From Parapristionchus giblindavisi (taxonomy: Eukaryota > Nematoda > Chromadorea > Rhabditida > Diplogasteridae): DNA of 64,000 nt. Location: the NCBI GenBank assembly GCA_943737045.1, contig CALSFV010000155.1, forward strand, positions 21,355 to 85,354, written 5' to 3'. The position numbers were made by a program, and so were the translations under genes. The notes below the pieces were generated by a model. That model was given only the letters and a program-made list of their open reading frames with translations. It searched no databases and was not told the DNA's origin. Positions 1 to 12,900 of this stretch are shown one piece after another (within the stretch, counting starts at the first letter, position 1; each line of letters begins with the position of its first letter).

Positions 1-939
1 GAGAGAGCATTACCAGAGTTGAGAGCTTCAAATTAGCTCGATGTGCGCTTTTAAGACTATGACTCTCTTTAGCCACTACTTGTTTCCATATCTGCCGACC
101 CTCCATCATCTACCCTAACCATGCAAAGTCTAATTGCAAACGCCTCCGCTGTCAATGATTGCACCCTCTTGCATGGGATATGATGGGCGCTACTCCCCCT
201 ATTCTTATACTTCCTATTTTCTCGCCTATCCCCCTCTAGGGACCTGGTATGATATTCTCTCATGTCTTTATGTCTCTGCCAGATCCCTTCCGTCTATCTC
301 CTCTCATCTACTACTATACTCTCCTACCAGATTTCACACTCCGAGCCTTTCTCTATTTCTCTGACCAAAGTACGTGCCTCTCCTCGTTTCCCATGATCTC
401 TCACCCCCTCTCTCTCGTGATGTGAACGGAATAAGTGGATTGGTTTGTGTATAGGGAGAGGGAGAGATGGATTTGGGAGGGGAGGGGAGGACAGAAGGTC
501 ACAATAACATCTACAGAGGGGGCAGTAATGAGATGAATGGAATTAGAGATTGAGAACGGATGTTGTGAGATTGGAAGTGATGCGGTAATATTAATAACAA
601 TAATGTTTTCTATGAATAATACGTTTTAATTGTGTTGCTGTATCCCCGATGCGCTATATAGGATGGGCGAAACGGGAAAGGTGCGGGATGGATCGCGCTC
701 ATTTCATGAACCCGTTGTTCCGCAATCTCTCCCTCCCCCTTTCTAGCACTCCAAATATCTAAATTTAATTAATAATATAAATGGAAGTACTATTATAGGT
801 TTACTTGCACGTTAAAAATAAACTATAAAACAAATATTTATTAGTTAATAATGTGCCTTTTGGTGTTTCGGCCGCTGATCTGTACATGTTCGAAATGGAA
901 AGCATACAATGTAATCGATTAATATCTGTTAATTTACAG
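1..939. other. No exon recognised; repeat fragment at left edge
   Basis: Nothing convincingly coding is visible here. The first ~45 bases (ending near 'cttcaaattagctcg') match the right half of a hairpin repeat seen complete at 27262-27358, so the window opens inside a copy of that repeat. The 5' exons of the kindlin gene are expected upstream of 940, but no start codon or donor fitting that protein was found here; they probably lie outside the window. Confidence 0.4.
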
Positions 940-3900
940 ATGTCGAACGTGATTGGTCCGATCACGAGTTGTGGTGGCCGGACAAGCGAAGATGGCTCAA
1001 GCACACGAGGTACGGTACTGGAGGGGGGATTACGGTAGTCGAGGAGTACGATAGATTGGTTTATCGATTGATTGTCTCTACAGATCTACACTCGATCAAA
1101 TGGGCATCACTGCGGACACGAAGCTCGAATTCACGCCCATGCACAAGGATGTGAAGTGGGTTTGATCTTTGATCTTTGATTGCAACTTTGTAGTTTGATC
1201 AGTGATCTCTGGTCGCAAGTTTCTAGTTTAATCATTTGCAGAATCCAACTGCCGGACATGCAAGTGATCGATGCGCGCGTCGACTTCTCCGTGAATACTG
1301 TGAGGACGACACAGAAGCTGACGAGAGATCTCGGGATACGGTACTCGGAGGAACTGTCGCTTAAGAGGTATACTGTACATACAATTGACACGATAAGTCC
1401 ATGGAACAGTCGATTTTTTCTCTTTATTTTCCTTTTCGGCAAGCTAAAATGTGATTATCGTAGGACAGATTGTATTTGCGCATAGCTAGAGGAGTTGAAA
1501 CATGAACGGTGAAAGTTTAATTAATCAATTTTGTCCCTATTATATTTTGATTTTGACGCACATAAGTTTTAATTAATTAATTACCTAACCCACCATTTTT
1601 TGTTTTGAATAGATTTTTCTAGATACACATATTGTTGTATATTTTAGGATGGTACATTTAAATAATTTGTTTAATCATACCACTTTAGATACATTCCTCC
1701 CGATATCTTGCGCAAGAATGGCGCATATGAGGGCAGTGAGAACTCGAATGGACCCCAACCATTGAGACCCGGAGAGGTACACTACACTTATTTTAATATT
1801 TATTTTTATTTATATTATTAGCTCATTGATAAATTGAATTTGTTTATGGCAAAAGTTTTCCCTCTTCTACTATCAACAGGATTTAAATAAATTTCCATAT
1901 TGTATCCTAAAAATCTTTTTTTTTAACCGTGAAGTTGTTTGTTTTATATCGCAAACAGTATTCTGCAGATGTTATTAGTACAATGCTGTTGCAGGAATCA
2001 ATCGGGCCGATGACCCTTCGTCGTGCCACTCCCATATGGGCATCACAACAGAATCTATCCGGATCAACGCTCAGGTATGGGAGAGATTATTTGTCCATCT
2101 ATCCACTCTGGAAATTTCTCCCCGCGGGGCACCCTGTCACTCGCCCCGCGGGGCACTCTGCCGGGCACCCTGCGGGGCCAGTTGCAGGGCACCCTGCGGG
2201 GCCAGCTGCAGGGCACCCTGCGGGGCAGCTTGTTGAGTCTCTGAAAATGACAGGGTGCCCCGCGGGGAAGTTTCTCTTCGACAGGGTGCCCCGCGGGGTG
2301 GCTTACTTTCTATTTGAGTTGACAGGGTGCCCTGTGGGGTGGCTTGAGGTCTCTTTGATTTTGACAGGGTGCCCTGCGGGGTGACTTCATAGTTCGACAG
2401 GGTGCCCCGCGGGGTGGCTTCGTTTTTGGACAGGGTGCCCTGCGGGGCTGATTTCATTATTACTGTATACCCTCAGGCCACTGCCGTGGTCTGGGGATAG
2501 TGTTGCTCATAAACTTGCAAACAACGATTATTTTATTCGTACAAGGATAAAAAACGGTGGAATGACAAGAAAATGGATTTCAACGGAGTAAAAATGTACA
2601 TGATTCAAGTAAAAGTAAAACTCATAACTTCGAATAGAAAAATAACAAATCAATAACAATGAACATGTACATGAACGGTAATGACAATTAAAACTAATAC
2701 ATTATAACAATGGATAAATATGTAACATTTGATGGTGATCATATTCATTCACAAAAAGTCACAATTAGGTTCTTTCTAAATTAAGAAAAAAATTAACAAT
2801 GCAAAAGTGAACTACTTATTGCTGATTAGAAATATTTAATCTTAGCTAGGCATCGTCCTCTCGCCGACTTGTGCGCACGATTAGATCTTGTCTTCTCATT
2901 ATTACTTCCCGACATAACCGTTGAAGACCTGTAATAAATTAATATTTAATAAAAAAATCCGATAACTATTTGCTTGTCATAAAACTCGACAAGACAATTT
3001 TTTTCTAAAATACTGTAAGCTACCGTAACCCCCTTGCAGTACCTATTGTTCAACCTAGCGATAAAAAATTAGTTCTTGGTCCTGCCCTGTGTAACTTGGC
3101 AAGACACATTTTTCTAAAGTATTTTCAGCTACCGTAACCCACGTACCTTACCCCTACAGTACCTATTGTTCAACCTAGCGATAAAAAAATAGTTCTTGGT
3201 ACTGCCCTGGGTAACTTGGCAAGACACATTTTTCTAAACTATTTTCAGCTACCGTAAACCACCTACCGTACCCCTACAGTACCTATTGTTCAACCTAGCG
3301 ATAAAAAATTAGTTCTTGGTCCTGCCCTGTGTAACTTGGCAAGACACATTTTTCTAAAGTATTTTCAGCTACCGTAACCCACGTACCTTACCCCTACAGT
3401 ACCTATTGTTCAACCTAGCGATAAAAAAATAGTTCTTGGTACTGCCCTGGGTAACTTGGCAAGACACATTTTTCTAAACTATTTTCAGCTACCGTAAACC
3501 ACCTACCGTACCCCTACAGTACCTATTGTTCAACCTAGCGATAAAAAATTAGTTCTTGGTACTGCCCTGGGTAACTTGGCAAGACACATTTTTCTAAAGT
3601 ATTTTCAGCTACCGTAACCCACGTACCTTACCTCTACAGTACCTATTGTTCAACCTAGCGATAAAAAAAATAGTTCTTGGTACTGCCCTGGGTAACTTGG
3701 CAAGACACATTTTTCTAAAGTATTTTCAGCTACCGTAAACCACCTACCGTACCCCTACAGTACCTATTGTTCAACCTAGCGATAAAAAATTAGTTCTTGG
3801 TACTGCCCTGGGTAACTTGGCAAGACACATTTTTCTAAAGTATTTTCAGGTACCGTAACCCACGTACCTTACCCCTACAGTACCTATTGTTCAACCTAGC

Positions 3901-6900
3901 GATAAAAAAATAGTTCTTGGTACTGCCCTGGGTAACTTGGCAAGACACATTTTTCTAAACTATTTTCAGCTACCGTAACCCACCTACCGTACCCCTACAG
4001 TACCTATTGTTCAACCTAGCGATAAAAAATTAGTTCTTGGTCCCGCCCTGGGTAACTTGACAAGACACATTTTTCTAAAGTATTTTCAGCTACCGTAACC
4101 CACGTATCGTACCATACCGCACCAAGTTGGGATGGAGCGAAGCTCTATACCAACGATAAAGATACATATGCTCTCTACGGGCGCTAGTTGCAATCAATCC
4201 CTACAGTAACCGATATTTACGAAGATCAAGCCAAATCGTAATGAATCCCTATAGTAACCGATGTTTGCAGTGGCCAAAACTTTAAGCGATAGGCATGACT
4301 ACAGTACTCGACACATACATTAGTTTATAGTAAGGAATACTTACAGAATTCCATACACGTCATAATAAATAATTCAAGAAATCGAAACATACGGTAAGCT
4401 ATTAGATGATCTGATGCGGCCCGGAATGTTCTCCTTACAACGTGAGCCAGGTGAACTACAACAACCAATTGTAATAATTTAATAGATCCCCTTCGTTATC
4501 CTCAACAGTACTAAAGTGTTTTATTACATTGATTCATAAGTCTTGTCACTTTTGGAGGGGTATGTTTGTGCTATCAATGCCCAGTCGTACGTTACCCCGT
4601 CGACGCATCATGCTGTTTTTTTCTTTCTATCCGAGCTCAAACCACTCGTATGACGGCAGTATACAACAGGTGGGCACGCTGGGAGGGGAAGGCTGTTCGC
4701 AACCTGGGAGGGGAAATGCAAGGCTGTGCGCATAGCTATATGTAACAACACTAAGGCCCCTAGTACAAGCACTGTGCAACAACGTTGGATCAAACGGTTC
4801 GTAGAAGGGGAGTACGACGTAAAAGACGAGGGCAGGTGCAAACGGCCCCATGAGCTGGACTTGGACAGTGCTGGAGCAGCACGTCCACGCGGACCCCTAT
4901 GTTACGCACCGTCAAATGACGACGAGTCTTGGAGTAAGCCAACCCACAATGCAGGATCTTGTCAAGGTCCAGAAGTTGGGTCGATGGGTACCCCAACCGA
5001 CTGACAGACAAGAAGAAGGACAACCAATGTCTGAATCAACTTTAGTGCGCTGGAAAACAGCTTGGATCGATGGGATCGTCATTGGAGATGAGAAGTGGAT
5101 TACGTAGTCCGCCGGGAAAAGTGTATCGATCGAGATGAGCAGCCCAATTCCATCGGCAAACCTGAACTTCACCAGAAGAAGATCATGCTGCTTGTGTGGT
5201 GCATTGGAAGTTGATCCCGCAGGGGTCGACTATATTTTCGCCAACTACAGACCCTAAAGTTCAACGCCTTCTCCGTTCCCCGGCTGCGCGACTTTATTCA
5301 CTTCCAGCCATAGGTGGGCACGCTGGGGGAAAGGCTGGGCGCAAACCTGGAAATTGTAAGGCAAGGATATGCACATGGCCAATTTTTTTGCAGATTTGAC
5401 TTGAAATTTTGTAATTTTTGCGAGTCAAAGCTATGCGCAAGGCCCCGCTAGGGAAGGCAAGGCTGTGTGCAAAAATAATTCGTTTTCACGCGCCCACCTA
5501 TGCTTCCAGCACAACCCCATATGGCAAGGACAATCAAAGAGGTCCGGTTGGACTTTGGCTGGTACGTCGTTACATTGATTGATTTTCCTTTGCCGAGATA
5601 AAGCTATTTTAATTTGTCTAAAGGGCCAAAATGCAACAAGACTTATGAATCAGCCTAAAATATCGCCGGTAGTCGATTATTACGGTAACCAATATTTGAT
5701 ACAGTGAACGGTGACTAGAAGACTCAATATTTAATACTCACTCATTGGCAACATCGATTGTAGTGGAGTCGTCGGATGGTGATTCACCACTGCAAAGAAT
5801 TTCAGTTAGAATTTTAAATATAATAAGTATACATTGATTACTACAAGTATCGGTAATGTTGACTATAGATTACTATATGTGCTGGCTATTGTACACATCG
5901 ACTATGATAACAATAAGGTCTGGTACACCTAGAATTTGTGATTGAATCTAGTCACTACAATATACGTAAATTTCAATAGAACACAACCATTTAAAGGGAG
6001 AGTAACCTTTGTCAAATTCGTGGGGACTCTCACCGCGACGTTATAATGGTGGTAATAATAGTGAGAAATTCAGATCAGAAAAAACCATAAAAGATTAGAC
6101 ACGAGAAGATATCGAAACTGCGGATCAGACAGACAGACCAAATTATCTATCGACTGTGCCACCAGAGCATGTTGAGGAGTGATTGACATTTATAAAAGGA
6201 ATGAGAGAGTAAATGGAACACTAGTTTTGCGTGCGGTGTTTTCAACTATGACTTTGTGCATCTTGAGGCATTTCCCTTTGATTGATTGCCTCATAGGCAT
6301 TCTTCTCTTTCATTTCCAGATATGTTCTTGACAATATTCTAAATACAGGAGAGCTTTTTGATCGTGTTGAGAGTCTGCACCACTTGAGTTGTCTTTTCCA
6401 GGGTTTTGACCTACTATATTTGACAAAGGTTACTCTTCCTTTAAGTCGTGGAACTTTCGCATGAAGCTAACACAAAAGCGTGGTACGCAAAAGCGTCGAC
6501 ATAGGTGTTCAATACTGTGGACATCCTTGCATTGCGAGGGTATGAAAATGTATGATATGAGAGAGACTCAAGGCCTGTGTCAGAGAGACCACAGCTAAAT
6601 TCGCTGGTAAGTTACTACTACTGCCCCTTTGTCATTAACCAGATCACTCAAATCACATTCACAATGGGAGAATCAATCATATGAAGACAACAGTCCGCGT
6701 AATTTTGGCGCACAACGCTTATATATATACTTATTTGACCCCACTACACTTGCCATTACACAAAGTTCTTGCCAAGCATTTTTCTTCAAATTAGTGAAAT
6801 CGTACATAGCATAGGTGGGCACCACTGCCGCTAGCGGCAATACACCCCCGATTTTTGGCACCCGACCCCCGATTTTCCAAAAAAACCTCAAAATAACGTA

Positions 6901-9900
6901 TAAATGCTCCATTTTTTGCTTCCGACCCCCGATTTTCATTTCCAGCGGCAATGCCCGCCCACGTATGGTACATAGGATCTAACATTCAAAATTCAATCAA
7001 AGCTTTATTTACTGAGAATATTAAATATAAACTAACCGAACTATACACTAGCTGATCGTCATCTTCGCCATCTTCTTCACCATCTTTATCATCATTTTCA
7101 TCTTCACCATCATCACTGTGTCGACGCGTCTTCAATACTGTAATAGCATGTGTCGATGAGGGAAGGTACATGAACCCCGTGAGATAAATAAATAAATATC
7201 GTCAATCGTTATTTTAAAATGTCTCGTTTCGTGCATTAGCACGATGATGAAATATAAAATAAATATATAAATTAATTAATTAATTAATTAAGAAAATACC
7301 TCTGAGATTTAATCCCGGCATTGTGAAGATCACGGCGCAGGAATGATGAAGAGCGCTGAAATAAGTCAGATTTCTATGTGGTAGTCATGATCTGAGTCTG
7401 TTGTTTGGTTAATGTATCATTAGTTTAGGAAGAATCGACATAGAGTCGACGAGCATTGATTTACCAACGACATTAAGTTTTAACAGACACAAAAAAATTA
7501 AAATAAACAGATTTCGGAAAACCCCTATTGGGCCACGTATAGTGATATGGGCTACTAGGAATGATTTGATATCAACCGTAACGATAATAAATACGAAAAC
7601 CGCAAACCTGTGATGCGAGATCCAGGCACGTCATAGCAAACACCACTGGCCGAGTCAAGATTGGTTCTTCTTGATCTGAAAAATAAGTCAATCAATTATA
7701 TAACAAATTATTATCGTATACAACCAATAAATTTTGAAATTAAAGATCAATAAGGAAAATTCACATAATTTGCACAAACTAGAAGAACCTATCGAATCAA
7801 CACATTCATTCTAGCTTCTATTCACTCAAGCTATTAGGGTTACATCAAATGAACACAAAACTACTTCGAAACTAATATAAAAATGCAAAAGAAACAAACA
7901 AATAAACAAAAACATGTAAAACGAAACGAAATTTTGAAATCACCGTAAGATGTGTTTAAATAGCATCGGAGCGCACCATTGAGCGCACTCATGACGAGAT
8001 AGGACAGGGTACCCCGCGGGGTGGCTAAAGACAGGGTGCCCTGCGGGGCGGATTGTTTAGACAGGGTGCCCCGCAGGGTGAGCAACAGGGTGCCCTGCGG
8101 GGAAACTAAACGCAGGGTGCCCCGCGGGGTGGCGTGCTTAGACAGGGTGCCCCGCGGGGAGAAATTACCAGAGCATCTATCTCCCTGAGCAACTATTATA
8201 TTATACATCGGTCAACTAGATTTTCTTTGTTTTCTTGTTCCGTGGGTGTACAATATTATTTAATTTATTTGATTGATTGATTGACTAATTAAACTATGTA
8301 TATCCAGAATGCGCCAACAATCGCCCGCCCTCTCCACTTCTGGTCACATCTTCAATGCCCATGAGATGGGTACACTGCCTCGACACGGAACCCTACCGAG
8401 GGGAGCGTCGCCTTCTCCTGGAGCTGTACGTCTCGTTTTCTTTCTAAACTTAAAGTTTACTTTTGATTCGACACGTGAAGTTTACTATTCATAATCCAGA
8501 GGTCTTCTTGTACATCATTTGCAAATTGAACCAGAAAGTGTACTTAGAGCAGAATTTTTTTTTTAAAAACTCAAAAAAGACAGATTTTTGCTTTTGATGA
8601 CAATGTATAGCTGCTTGCGAAAAGTTGAAGCGAATAGTTACCCACATATGATCTGCCCAAATTAATAATAACAATATTTATTATTATTATTATTCAAATT
8701 AATTATTAATAATTTGCAGTACAACGAGACGCTCCGTCGAGCGCCCATCATGCCGAGTGTGAGCTTCTGCGAAGGTATGCTCGCTATTCCTTTCAACTTT
8801 AGAAAATCAATATATCTATGGGATCCAGGCAATCGATAATATCGATTCGATAATATGCGATGAGTTGTGGGAGTGTTACTAATCACCGAGAATCATAGGT
8901 CGAATTGCTACGTTACAAATTTTAAAAAAAAGCTTCATAGTTTGTTACGTGCTTTTCGACCTATATAGTTTAATCTTTCCCATTACCAGGTCTAGAACGA
9001 GAAGAGTTTGACCAGGCTCTCGTCCATTCTCCTCGTATTCCACCCAATAGGTATATTATTTATCTATATTTCTTCATGCTGAGTACTGCTAATCTCGCTT
9101 TTCACCTCGATTTGTTTGATATCCGAAGCACGAAATCAACCGTGTAGAGCGAAAAAATGAACCTTTCTTGTTTCCATTCTGTAAAGCATACATGCTCGAT
9201 TCGATTTAACAGAGTGGCATCCAAACTGAAAATTGTTTTAAAAAACGAGAAAGTGTGCGAGAAAATATAAATTGAAGTTCTATTTGGCAATTTGCAATCA
9301 ATAAGACAATGTCATGACGTAGTAAGAGCAATTTGACTCTAAAAGGGAATTTATTAAGCACATATTTCACTGTTGATAGAAGTAAATCTATTTTAAATTT
9401 TAAGTTTTTCTCGAATAAAAATCGAGAAATTTCTCTACGAGAAATTTTCTCGAAAAAGTCGAGCAATCGAGAAACGAGAAATGCACACCCCTGTTACATG
9501 AGACACTCCTCATCGTTTTTCCTAAAGATTTTAAAACTTTACCTAAGCACTATTTTTACTAGGGCATTCCAACCAATTTTCGAAAAAAACTCTAGTTTTG
9601 CATGGGGGGAATCCCACCTGTCGTCGGATCATTTATGAACGAATGTAACGGATGTTATTGCAGAGACGTGCCTGTGTTCCGTCCACAGAATTATACGGAG
9701 AAGTCGGCGTTGAATCGTGGATGGCTTGACTCTAGCAGGTATGAGACCATACGCGGGCGGGCATTGCCGCTGGAAATGAAAATCGGGGGGTCTAACGCAA
9801 AAATCCGGGGGTCGGAAGCAAAAATGGAGCATTTATACGTCATTTCGAATGATTTTTTGGGGGAAAATCGGGGGGTCGGGTGCCAAACATCGGGGGTGTA

Positions 9901-12900
9901 TTGCCGCTAGCAGCGGTGGTGACCACGTATGTATGAGACAATAATATTGTTTTGCTGATTTTATCTTTGAAACAGATTTCTCATTTTTCTTGCACTCGAT
10001 TCTTTGTTCAGCTGGCGAAACTTTGGGGGGAAGACTTGCTATAGTTGTAGATGGCACTGAAGATGCTGAAAAAAAAAACGCTTTACTCACGAAAAAAATC
10101 AATAGAATATTCGGTACAATCGATAATGCGAATCAATATATTGATCGATGAATGAATATCGAAGCTGATGGTTGAATGGTTATTGATTGAGTTATCGGTT
10201 AATTTATTGATTGATGACGTCATTGTCATTCAGATCATTGATGGAGCAAGGCGTCTACGAGGGCGATCTCATTCTACTTCGATTCAAGTTCATGTCGTTC
10301 TTTGACATCAATCCCAAGGTACACAGATCAAACTAGAAAGCTCAAAGTTCAAACCACACAATGAAGGTTCAATGATCAAACTACGGAATAAAAGATCAAA
10401 GATCAACCATACATTGATGTAACTTTTCAGTACGATCCGGTGCGTATCAATCAACTATATGAGCAGGCAAAGTGGAGTATCCTACTGGAGGAGTTTGATC
10501 ATACTGAAGAAGAGGCCACACTATTTGCTGCTCTACAGGTATGGACACAGAGATCAAAGATCAAACTACAGTATGTAGAGTTCAAAGTTTGAACTTCAAA
10601 CTACGGTATGGAGAGAGACCAAAGTACAGTGTATAGAGTTCAAAGAGCAATACGGTATTGATATGGATTGCTTTCAGTTGCAAGCCCAGCTCGCACGCGA
10701 CTCACCCGAACCAGAACAGCGGGGCAAGGACGATGTTGATGTCATGCTGGATGAGCTGGTATGGATTTTCTAATCTTTGTTTTTAATAGTTTGATCTTTG
10801 ATCTTTATGTTTTGGTCTTTGATCTTTCCATTTCCAGGAGCAGACCCTTGATGCGGCAGCGATTGGACGTCGTTCAGATTTGACACAGGTGCCCGAACTC
10901 GGCGACTACCTCAAGTACATGAAGTGAGTTGATCTTTGATCTTTTATTTAGACTTGTAGTTTCATCTCTGATCTCTTGTAGACCAAAGAAGCTGGCTGCG
11001 TTCAAGGGATTCAAGCGTGCCTACTTCTCCTTCCGTGATCTCTACCTCTCGTATCATGCCAACTCGGGAGATCTCGGATCGGGCGCACCACTCGGACACT
11101 TTAACCTAAAAGGTCAGAAGAGTTGAAGGGATAGGAGTTTCACGCTGGGGGAAAGACTATGCTCGTGGCTATGTGGATTTTTTGTATCTTCAGCTGTTTT
11201 TTTTTAAAAGATTTCCAACTTTGCGAGTCAAGGCTATGCGTAAAACATCGTTTTCACGCACCCACCTTTGGTGGTAGGGGGTGCTATATACTCATAGAAT
11301 ATATTCGCATGGGATATATTGCAATATGTACTTTACACTGATTCTATTTGGGCATACGTGGTATAGCTAGTCATTGAAACATGAAAGGTGACGGTTGAAT
11401 TTGTCTTTTGCCAATAGCTATGGCAACTGTCAATGCTGATCAAATGCTAATGACAATTCGTATTCTATTACAATCGCTGAATAGTAGCATATGAGGGAAA
11501 TTAGAAATTAATGTTAAATTATGCTAATACAATACGAAAAGGGTCAGTTTATTAATTGGTTGGCTTATAAAACTTTTTGAAATTTCGGTGACAAAGATTG
11601 AAAAAAGCGAAAAGGAAGCAATTTTATGGAATATTTTCAGTTCATAATAATTAGTTTATAGAAATGAAAATGTGGATTGAACAAAGAACAGTATGGAGGG
11701 AATGATTGCTACTATACGACTGATTAGTCCTGACTACGGACAATGCGGCGCATTCGAATAATTCTTCTTTCTTTTTTTGAGCGTAATAATAGATGCTTTC
11801 AAATTGCTTCAAATAGAATACATGCCTATATAGCTGGGATTGGTAACGTGAATGTGACGGGTGGGATTGTCGACTGCTAATAACAACTGGCAACGCTTGT
11901 GAAATATCAATGACTATGATAAAATGAAAATACTCGTGATGTGATAACAATTGCCGTCAACTTTTCACTTTTCATCTAATGTCACTTATTGTGTGTTATC
12001 TGCAGGTTGTGAGGTGTCTCCGGACGTGTCGGTGGCCCAGAACAAGTACCAGATCAAGCTACTCGTGCCAACAGCAGAGGGAATGACCGATCTCGTGCTC
12101 AAGTGTGATACGGTAAGTATTTGGGGTGACTGGGATACGGTATCTAGGATTACCGTATTACGGTATACTGTAGTAACATATGTGAACCTCAATTAGGCAC
12201 AATCATGACTTGAGTTTGTAATGTAGTTTTTTAATGCCAGGAGCAAAATATACGTATAATTCTAAATGAAAATAAATAAATAAAGCAAAATATAATTCTG
12301 TGATTTGTTCAGGAGCATCAGTACGCCCGATGGATGGCTGCTTGTAGGCTGGCGAGCAGGTGAGATTGATCTTTGATCTTTCACTCGTGAAACAACAGCC
12401 ATACATTTTCGGTGCTCTCACCGAATTATTTTTATATAGTGGGTCTATTTAGAAAAATCGTTATTTTTCGCTTAAATTTTAATTTTTCACATAAAAATGA
12501 GCTTTATATAGTGGGGCGACCCTGAAAATTAGCCGAATATAGTGGGTCAATCCTCACACTGTGAGGGTATGAAAATGTATGACAACAGCAGTTCTTCATT
12601 TTTAGAGGCAAGAGTATGGCGGACTCAAGCTACCAATCAGAAGTGGACTCGATCAAGAATCTACTCAAGATGCAGAGTGCCAGTGAGTTTTGGGTTTCTG
12701 ATATTTTATTTGGTATTTGTTGAGAACTCATTTAACAGTATTTGGATGAAATTTCCATCAAATAATAAGAAATCAAAAATAATTTAATAATTGAATAATA
12801 TATAGTTATTCAATAATTTGAGTAAATAGTTATTATCAGTAATCTCATAATTTAATAATAATAATGTATAAATAATGTTAGGCAATGGTCGTGAGTCGAC

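Larger units (their letters stand above)
2104..8173. mobile_element. 6.1-kb hAT-like element filling a kindlin intron
   Basis: Both ends carry the inverted sequence CTCTGG(A/T)AATTTCTCCCCG followed by GC-rich repeats. CATCTATC lies just outside each end (2096-2103 and 8174-8181), an 8-bp direct repeat as expected for hAT target duplications. The left end has two extra bases (CA) that the right end lacks, so the exact termini are uncertain. No hAT transposase was recognised inside; the interior holds tandem repeats, a decayed mariner copy and MITEs. Excising the element leaves an intron of about 160 bp, close to its neighbours. Superfamily assignment is inference from the duplication length only. 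Confidence 0.6.

Noticed and set aside
2023..2457. Several overlapping ORFs in the GC-rich repeat cluster
   Set aside because: They are repeat-derived frames of the CAGGGTGCCCCGCGGGG motif present on both strands.
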